From the NCBI GenBank assembly GCA_937124495.1, contig CAKZKZ010000903.1, forward strand, positions 1 through 10,232: a DNA stretch of 10,232 nucleotides, written 5' to 3'. This document shows, piece by piece, positions 5,030-10,232 of the stretch. Both the position numbers and the translations under genes were made by a program. This DNA comes from an uncultured Dokdonia sp. Lineage in GTDB: Bacteria; Bacteroidota; Bacteroidia; Flavobacteriales; Flavobacteriaceae. The notes under the pieces are model-generated. The model made no database searches and was not told where the DNA came from. It was given only the letters and a program-made list of their open reading frames with translations. Each line of letters opens with the position of its first letter. Positions within the stretch are counted from its first letter, which is position 1.

Positions 5030-7834
5030 ATGCGTTTAAAAACTATAATTTTGGTGTTGCTTTTTGCAATGCCCATGGGTCTCTTTGCTCAAAGTGTAGA
5101 ACTTAGAGGTACTGTAAAAGACAGTATAGGAAACCCTTTAGAACTAGCAAATATCATTGCGACAAACAAAGCAGAAGGTACTTTAGAATCTTATGGAATT
5201 ACAGATGCACAAGGAAGATATAAGCTAGAATTAGCCGTAAATGCTACCTATGAACTCAAAGTGAGTTATCTAGGTTTGAAATCAGAAATCCTTGACTATA
5301 CCGTATCTGAAAATGCAACCGATGATATAAAAGATTTTGTCTTAATATCAGATCCTAATCAATTGGATAATATAGAATTGGTGTATGAAATGCCAGTGAC
5401 TGTAAAGGGAGATACGATTGTATACAATACAGATAGTTTTACAAATGGGAATGAAAAAAAACTAGGAGATGTTCTTAAAAAATTGCCTGGTGTTGAGGTC
5501 ACAGAAGATGGGGAGATAGAAGTCGATGGACAAACGGTTTCTAAGGTGATGATAGAAGGAAAAGACTTTTTTGATGGAGATAGTAAATTAGCCACTCAAA
5601 ATATACCAGCAGATGCTCTTAAGAAAGTTGAGGTCTTAAAAAATTACAATGAAGTATCTCAAATGAGAGGGCTAGGAAATGATCAAAATAATATTGCTAT
5701 TAACCTCAAACTCAAAGAAGGGAAGAAAAACTTTTGGTTTGGAGATATTACAACGGGAGTAGGAGAAGGTGGAGATGAGTTCAGATATACTGTAAAACCT
5801 AAGCTGTTTTATTACAGTCCTAAAGGAAGTATTAACGTTATTGGAAACTTTAATAATACAGGAGAAGTTCCTTTTACATTTAGGGATTATTTTAATTTTA
5901 CAGGAGGGTTTAGAGGTTTTAATCAACGAGGTGGTACATCATTTAATATTTCTGATGGAGGTCTAGGGTTTTTGACTACCCAAAATAATAGAGCTAATGA
6001 AATTGAATCAGATTTTATAGGCGCCAATTTTTCGTATAGCCCATCAAAAACATGGGATTTGAGCGGATTTACAATTCTTAATGATGGACGGACTAATTTC
6101 ATCAATAACTCTTTAAACACCTTTATTAATAGAGATTTAGATGAAAATGGAAACCCTACAGGAGGAGCCATTTCTCAACAATTTAATGAAGTGAGTGATC
6201 AGCGTAATCAATTAGGGATGGTTAAGTTTAGTGCCGTGCATAAACCTAGTTCAAACCTTCAGGTAGATTATGATGTATTAGCTAAACTTTCTAAACAAAC
6301 AGAATTTTCTGATGGTATTTCTATTGAGCAATTTAGAGATGAAAACAATATCATACTTGATGAAATCATAGATAACGTAGACCAAAACAAGGAGAATAGT
6401 CCGTTTTCTATTAATCAGAACTTGAATGTGTATTACACACTTAATGAAAAAAATATTTTTGCTGCCACAGCACAACATCTTTTTCAAGAAGAAGACCCAT
6501 TTTACAATGCATTAGTAACTCAGCAACCTTTTCAGTCTGTATTGCCATTAACGACAGAAGGACAAGATCTTTTTAATGTAAATCAAGATAAAACAGTGCG
6601 ATCTAATAAGTTAGATGCAAAAGTAGATTACTACTATGTCATCAATAATAAAAGTAACATCAACTTAACACTAGGGAGTACGCTAAGTAGACAAGATTTT
6701 AATTCTAATATTTTTCAACTCTTAGAAGGTAATGGGCGTGAAGATTTTGAAAACTCACTACCAGATCCAAATACAGATGATGTAGCTTCTTTAGTGAATG
6801 ATGTGCAATTTAATTTTAGTGATTGGTTTCTAGGGGCGCACTATAAATTTAAAACAGGGATTTACACATTTACACCAGGACTTACATTGCACAGATATGG
6901 TATAAAGAGTGATCAAGCAGGTGTCGTTACAGAAGATAATCAGTGGTTAGTATTACCAGACTTTTTTGCCATTGCTCAGTTTGCGCAAAGTAAAAGACTA
7001 CAACTTAACTATCAGGTGACAGCGCAATATACAGATGTAGGTAATTATGCAGAAGGCTTAGTGTTTAATAACTTTAACCGTTTGTTTAGAGGAAATCGTA
7101 ACTTAGAGAATGCACTTTTCCATAACGTAAACTTAAATTACTTCAGCTTTAGCATGTTTAACTTCACAAGTATTTTTGGAGGTATAAATTATAGTAGACG
7201 TATTGACCCAGTGAAGACAGCAGGAGTATTTCAAGGAATCGATCAAATATCATCTCCTATTAATAATACTAATTTTGTAGATGAGACCTATGGGGGTAAT
7301 GCACGTTTTTCTAAGACCTTTAAAAAATTAAAATGGAATGTGAGAGGGAATGTGTCTTGGAGTGATCTTAATAACGTGATTAATAATGAAGATAGAAACA
7401 CGAAAAACTTCACACAAAACTATCAAACAAGTTTGGAAACCAACTTTAAGGAAGCGCCTAATTTTGAGATAGGGTATAACTACACCAGTACACGTTCTGA
7501 TAACGGACTTACAGATCGTACCTTTATTACAAACAGACCTTTTGCAAATATGGAAGTGAACTTTCTGAAAGGCTTTACGTTTGGTGCAGATTGGAGTTAT
7601 TTTGATTACGATGATAATGATGATAGTACAGATTTAAGTAATACGTATCAGTTTTTAGAAGCAAATTTATACTATCAGAAACCAGAAAGTAAATGGGAAT
7701 TTAGAGTTCAGGCAACCAACCTGTTAGATGTAGACGTTATTAGTAATAATAGTGTTAATGATATTTTAATTTCAAACACAGAATATTTTGTACAGCCTCG
7801 TTATGTTATCTTTACAGTAAAATATAATTTATAA
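5030..7834 (+). CDS. TonB-dependent-receptor-like outer-membrane beta-barrel protein with carboxypeptidase-regulatory-like domain
   Basis: This 934-residue outer-membrane protein has a signal peptide at 1-20 (...MGLFAQ). A CarboxypepD_reg-like beta-sandwich follows at about 23-106 (VELRGTVKDSIGNPLELANI, GITDAQGRYKLEL, LKVSYLGLKS). A plug-like domain is at about 125-230 (KKLGDVLKKLPGVEV, KVMIEGKDFFDGD, NIPADALKKVEVLKNY). The long barrel from about 235 ends with the strand FVQPRYVIFTVKYNL at the C-terminus. This fits the OMP_b-brl_3 'outer membrane beta-barrel' group often paired with GLPGLI proteins. No SusD-like partner is present, which argues against a SusC glycan importer. No classical TonB box is obvious ahead of the plug, so energy coupling is uncertain and the substrate is unknown. 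It is the last gene of the tight cluster starting at 2591; the next gene is 162 bp away behind repeats. Confidence 0.93.
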   Translation: MRLKTIILVLLFAMPMGLFAQSVELRGTVKDSIGNPLELANIIATNKAEGTLESYGITDAQGRYKLELAVNATYELKVSYLGLKSEILDYTVSENATDDIKDFVLISDPNQLDNIELVYEMPVTVKGDTIVYNTDSFTNGNEKKLGDVLKKLPGVEVTEDGEIEVDGQTVSKVMIEGKDFFDGDSKLATQNIPADALKKVEVLKNYNEVSQMRGLGNDQNNIAINLKLKEGKKNFWFGDITTGVGEGGDEFRYTVKPKLFYYSPKGSINVIGNFNNTGEVPFTFRDYFNFTGGFRGFNQRGGTSFNISDGGLGFLTTQNNRANEIESDFIGANFSYSPSKTWDLSGFTILNDGRTNFINNSLNTFINRDLDENGNPTGGAISQQFNEVSDQRNQLGMVKFSAVHKPSSNLQVDYDVLAKLSKQTEFSDGISIEQFRDENNIILDEIIDNVDQNKENSPFSINQNLNVYYTLNEKNIFAATAQHLFQEEDPFYNALVTQQPFQSVLPLTTEGQDLFNVNQDKTVRSNKLDAKVDYYYVINNKSNINLTLGSTLSRQDFNSNIFQLLEGNGREDFENSLPDPNTDDVASLVNDVQFNFSDWFLGAHYKFKTGIYTFTPGLTLHRYGIKSDQAGVVTEDNQWLVLPDFFAIAQFAQSKRLQLNYQVTAQYTDVGNYAEGLVFNNFNRLFRGNRNLENALFHNVNLNYFSFSMFNFTSIFGGINYSRRIDPVKTAGVFQGIDQISSPINNTNFVDETYGGNARFSKTFKKLKWNVRGNVSWSDLNNVINNEDRNTKNFTQNYQTSLETNFKEAPNFEIGYNYTSTRSDNGLTDRTFITNRPFANMEVNFLKGFTFGADWSYFDYDDNDDSTDLSNTYQFLEANLYYQKPESKWEFRVQATNLLDVDVISNNSVNDILISNTEYFVQPRYVIFTVKYNL

Positions 7835-7849
7835 AGTATGGTGGTATAC

Positions 7850-7863
7850 GCTTTCGCGAAAGC
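7850..7863. repeat. GCTTTCGCGAAAGC palindrome, copy 3 (intergenic)
   Basis: A perfect 14-bp palindrome 15 bp after the receptor stop codon, followed by an A-rich stretch and aaaacgctttt. It could fold as a short hairpin and help end the receptor transcript, but identical cores inside two coding genes show that termination is not its general role. Confidence 0.8.
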
Positions 7864-7888
7864 ATAAAAACGCTTTTAAGAAGTTGAT

Positions 7889-7956
7889 ATTGAGCTTTTC
7901 GAAGCACGAAATTGTGCTATAGTTTATAAATAGTATATATTGGGCTTGCCGAAAAG
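7889..7956. repeat. Two imperfect ATTGAGCTTTTCGAAG-like repeats, 50 bp apart
   Basis: ATTGAGCTTTTCGAAG (7889-7904) and ATTGGGCTTGCCGAAAAG (7939-7956) are imperfect copies of one unit with a 50-bp pitch. Each can form a small hairpin (GCTT-TTCG-AAGC in the first), and AGCAC/GTGCT (7903-7907 and 7914-7918) adds a further stem. The core resembles the start of the dyad at 8821-8834, so all three may be one family of small intergenic repeats. They fill most of the 162-bp gap between the receptor and the TlpA-like gene; I see no clear promoter there. Confidence 0.5.
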
Positions 7957-7996
7957 CGGAATGCCTTCCTGTATTTAACATGTAATAAACGATAGC

Positions 7997-8776
7997 ATGA
8001 ATTTTAAAACAATCCTACAGACCATATGCGTTTGCTTTCTTCTAGTGATAGCATCATGTAAAAACGACAAAAAAGAAAACTCAACATCATTCTTAGAAGG
8101 TCTCACTGTAATTCCTGAATCAGAATGGGGACAATATGGAGAAGAATTAGATAAGGTAACATTCTACTCTGCAGAAGGAGTCGTTCTTGAAGAAGAGCAA
8201 TTAGACGAATACTTTTCTGAAGGATCACAGCCCGTATTGTATAAAGATGCAGATGAAAAACTGGTTTTAGGTGTTGTTGGTGCTGCTACAGAAGATCAAA
8301 AGAAGGCCATGGAAGCAATGATGGCTCAGTTTGAAGCACAAGAAGCAAAACTACAAGAAGCTGTAGGGACACCTGCAAAAGCTTTTGATTTGGTAGATTA
8401 TGAAGGAAACCAAATTACTTCAGAGGTGTTAAAAGGCAAAATTACAGTAGTAAATTTTTGGTTTAAAGAATGTAAACCTTGTATTCATGAAATGCCAGAA
8501 TTAAACGAATTGGTTTCGTTGTTTAAAAGTAATGAAAATGTACAGTTTTTAGGTTTTTCTACGACAGCAAAAGACCGTTTACCATCCTTCTTTGAGAAGC
8601 ATGCATTTGATTATCGTATTATTCCTGATAGCCAGTTATATGCTAGAGAAAATGGAGTAACAGGATATCCTACCAACATGATTATTGATCAAGATGGAAA
8701 TATCGCCTTCCTGAAAACAGGATTTATCCCTGGGATTGCTGATAATATAAAAGAAGAAATAGAAAGATTACTATAA
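7997..8776 (+). CDS. TlpA/ResA-like thioredoxin-fold lipoprotein
   Basis: This 259-residue protein is probably a membrane-anchored periplasmic thiol-disulfide oxidoreductase. The N-terminus is a lipoprotein signal with a lipobox ending at C21 (VIASC, followed by K). Residues 30-120 are an acidic extension that I do not recognise. The thioredoxin-like domain covers about 123-259: GTPAKAFDLVDYEGN, then the active site WFKECKPC with catalytic C159 and C162, EMPELNEL, a FLGFST strand, and the cis-proline region GYPTNMIIDQDG (P225). Both active-site cysteines are present, so redox activity is plausible; reducing apocytochromes or other exported proteins is typical of the family. It points the same way as the GLPGLI/receptor cluster but lies behind a repeat-bearing 162-bp gap, so co-transcription is uncertain. 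Confidence 0.93.
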   Translation: MNFKTILQTICVCFLLVIASCKNDKKENSTSFLEGLTVIPESEWGQYGEELDKVTFYSAEGVVLEEEQLDEYFSEGSQPVLYKDADEKLVLGVVGAATEDQKKAMEAMMAQFEAQEAKLQEAVGTPAKAFDLVDYEGNQITSEVLKGKITVVNFWFKECKPCIHEMPELNELVSLFKSNENVQFLGFSTTAKDRLPSFFEKHAFDYRIIPDSQLYARENGVTGYPTNMIIDQDGNIAFLKTGFIPGIADNIKEEIERLL

Positions 8777-8788
8777 TATAGAAATTGC

Positions 8789-8902
8789 CTAAAAAGTGCA
8801 AAACAAGCTAATTGTTACCCTGAGTCTGTTGAAGAAGTGTTAATTATCAAAATGTTTAAAACTTCGATATCCTCAGGGTAACATATTAAAAACGCTTTTT
8901 AG
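8789..8902. repeat. Large nested intergenic dyad (TGTTACCCTGAG ... CTCAGGGTAACA)
   Basis: TGTTACCCTGAG (8813-8824) is perfectly mirrored by CTCAGGGTAACA (8872-8883). Inside it TTGAAG and CTTCGA extend the pairing with interruptions; outside it CTAAAAAG (8789-8796) pairs with CTTTTTAG (8895-8902). The element fills most of the 157-bp gap between the TlpA-like gene and the CIA30 gene. It resembles the small palindromic intergenic repeats with a CCTGAGCTTGTCGAAG-type core that I recall from many Bacteroidota genomes. It could act as a terminator or as a stable RNA end, or be a dispersed non-autonomous element. Confidence 0.7.
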
Positions 8903-8933
8903 ATAGCTTTTAGTTGTTAGAAATGCATAAGAA

Positions 8934-9479
8934 ATGAAAACAGCGATACCCATTCTTGTATTATTTTTTATGAGTACAATACAGACACAGCGCACAATAG
9001 ATTTTGGAGCTTCTTGTGATATCTGTGATTAGTTTGTAGTGGTAGATGGTGTCATGGGCGGACTTTCTGAAGGAGCCATTGCAGAAACCTCTGAGAGTAT
9101 TATTTTTAAAGGGAATATATCTCTTGAAAATAACGGCGGCTTTGCATCCTATAGAAGTCCTTATGGGAATTATGATTTATCTTCTTACAAAGAAGTAACT
9201 ATCAGATACAAATCTACAGGGCAAAATTTTGCATTCACAGTTAATAATTACCGTAGATTTTATAGACCTAATTTTAAGCAAGAGTTGCCTGTTACTAATG
9301 GTACGTGGAAAGAAGTAACATTTCTGCTGTCAAGTTTTAAAAAATACAGACTTGGTAATTTACTTTCTGGTAGCCCATCACAAGAAGAACTTGCAAATGT
9401 GATACGATTAGGATTTATCTCCAATGATAAAAAAGCAAGCGCTTTTATGATGGAAATCGATTATATTCGTTTTAAATAA
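8934..9479 (+). pseudogene. CIA30-family protein gene interrupted by an in-frame amber codon
   Basis: From ATG 8934 the frame runs to a TAA at 9477-9479 with a single stop, TAG at 9030-9032 (codon 33); ignoring it the product would be 181 residues. It begins with a hydrophobic signal-like segment (MKTAIPILVLFFMSTIQTQ). The rest matches the CIA30 family (related to complex I assembly factor NDUFAF1): TIDFG, then FVVVDGVMGGLSEG, GNISLENNGGFASYRSPYG, DLSSYKEVTIRYKSTG, WKEVTFLLSSFK and ending MMEIDYIRFK. CIA30 proteins usually have Trp just before the VxxDGVMGG motif, and TAG is one base from TGG, so this looks like a point nonsense mutation. The remainder is undamaged, which suggests a recent event, a sequencing error, or restart at GTG 9039 or ATG 9054. 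Restart would lose the signal segment. The DinB-like gene starts 8 bp downstream. Confidence 0.82.
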
Positions 9480-9487
9480 TAAAAGTC

Positions 9488-9934
9488 ATGGCTATAGATA
9501 CACTTCAGCAGTTATATAAAAAAGATCTTACACGACTTAAAACAGAAATCACGTCATATACCAAAGAAGAAAATCTTTGGATTGTTGATGGCGTTATTAC
9601 AAACTCAGGAGGGAATCTCTGTTTACATTTATTAGGGAATCTTAATGCTTTTATTGGAACACATATAGGTAATACTGGATATGTGCGCGATCGTGAGTTT
9701 GAATTTGCAGGAAAAGACGTCTCTAAAGCATCACTTATACGTCAAATAGACGATACGATAGTTGTTGTACAAAAAGCATTAGCCTTAGTAGATCAAAACC
9801 TACTGTCATCAGAATATCCGATCAACGTTTTTAAAGAACCCATGACCTATGAATTCTTTTTAATACATCTCTCATCGCATTTGACCTATCACTTAGGACA
9901 GATCAATTATCACAGGCGCCTACTAGATAAATAA
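9488..9934 (+). CDS. DinB-like superfamily protein (DUF1572 type)
   Basis: This 148-residue protein is probably a cytoplasmic four-helix-bundle protein of the DinB/YfiT superfamily, whose members often bind a divalent metal through three histidines and include thiol transferases. Candidate metal ligands are H47 (GNLCLHLLGNLNAF), H131 and H135 in SSHLTYHLGQINYHRRL; the HxxxHxGQ pattern near the C-terminus is the usual family mark. The segment TGYVRDREFEF fits the DUF1572 subgroup. The start lies 8 bp after the CIA30 frame, so the two probably share a transcript, and its stop is one base from the stop of the convergent minus-strand gene. No specific substrate can be named. Confidence 0.88.
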   Translation: MAIDTLQQLYKKDLTRLKTEITSYTKEENLWIVDGVITNSGGNLCLHLLGNLNAFIGTHIGNTGYVRDREFEFAGKDVSKASLIRQIDDTIVVVQKALALVDQNLLSSEYPINVFKEPMTYEFFLIHLSSHLTYHLGQINYHRRLLDK

Positions 9935-9935
9935 A

Positions 9936-10232
9936 CTATTGCTTTATTTTCACAGGAATAGGCCCTCCACTACTGATCCATCCGCCACCTATTTCGTCTA
10001 CATTAATGTCAAGTTCATCAGAAGTACTTATGCCGTATAGATCCACTCTAAGTTCATCAGATGTATCAATATTTTTGATGTTCACATCTAATTGCTCACT
10101 AGTAGAGAGACGCACGGTAATAGACCCATCTTCATTTACAGGAACAAGACCATAATTACTATTTGAAACGGCAGTATTTGCGTTTGATGATGCATGTGCA
10201 GTAGGAATGATATCAATGTCTTTTACTACAAT
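9936..10232 (-). CDS. C-terminal part of an unrecognised protein with three 13-residue repeats (runs off the right edge)
   Basis: An open minus-strand frame of 98 codons enters from the right edge and ends at TAG 9936-9938. Its start is outside the window. It contains three consecutive 13-residue repeats, LSTSEQLDVNIKN (10071-10109), IDTSDELRVDLYG (10032-10070) and ISTSDELDINVDE (9993-10031). A short tail follows (IGGGWISSGGPIPVKIKQ). The alternating pattern of hydrophobic residues suggests stacked beta strands. Sequence before the repeats is Ser/Asn/Ala-rich (TAHASSNANTAVSNSN), as in a linker. The uninterrupted frame, phased repeats and flavobacterial-type codon use support a real gene. I do not recognise the family; an exported protein is plausible but unshown. 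Confidence 0.8.
   Translation of the reverse strand: MVVKDIDIIPTAHASSNANTAVSNSNYGLVPVNEDGSITVRLSTSEQLDVNIKNIDTSDELRVDLYGISTSDELDINVDEIGGGWISSGGPIPVKIKQ

Noticed and set aside
7834..7996. A CRISPR array or small RNA gene in the gap after the receptor gene
   Set aside because: The repeats are too few, too short and too divergent for CRISPR, and there is no clear promoter plus terminator pair for a small RNA.

Overview
The window looks like a chromosomal segment of a low-GC member of the Bacteroidota, most likely a marine Flavobacteriaceae bacterium. The evidence is signal peptides ending in the typical ...FAQS/...YAQE form, two GLPGLI-family secreted proteins, a TonB-dependent-receptor-like protein with an N-terminal carboxypeptidase-regulatory-like domain, few Shine-Dalgarno sequences, and three copies of a GCTTTCGCGAAAGC palindrome. 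I associate that palindrome with Dokdonia-like genomes, but the genus is inference.

Layout. Bases 1-182 hold a decayed, duplicated 3' end of a response-regulator gene, then an AT-rich hairpin. Bases 183-2460 (minus strand) hold a two-component system: a sensor histidine kinase followed by an overlapping OmpR-family response regulator. The 130-bp divergent intergenic region (2461-2590) carries three GTTAAC boxes spaced exactly 10 bp apart, a good candidate operator. Four plus-strand genes run from it: a small charged secreted protein (2591), two tandem GLPGLI proteins (3130, 4043) and a 934-aa outer-membrane beta-barrel receptor (5030). A TlpA-like thioredoxin lipoprotein (7997) follows after a repeat-rich gap. 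After a second gap with a large nested dyad comes a CIA30-family gene (8934-9479), broken by an in-frame amber codon where the family normally has a tryptophan. A DinB-like (DUF1572) gene follows 8 bp later. The last 297 bases encode, on the minus strand, the C-terminus of an unrecognised protein with three tandem 13-residue repeats. Its stop lies one base from the stop of the DinB-like gene.

Working model (inference). The kinase senses an envelope signal, and its regulator binds the GTTAAC array to activate the divergent secreted-protein/GLPGLI/GLPGLI/receptor operon and perhaps its own operon. The arrangement resembles enterobacterial cpxRA-cpxP in outline: direct-repeat boxes on a 10-bp phase, and a small helical periplasmic protein divergent from the two-component genes. 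What the GLPGLI/receptor module transports or assembles cannot be read from the sequence.
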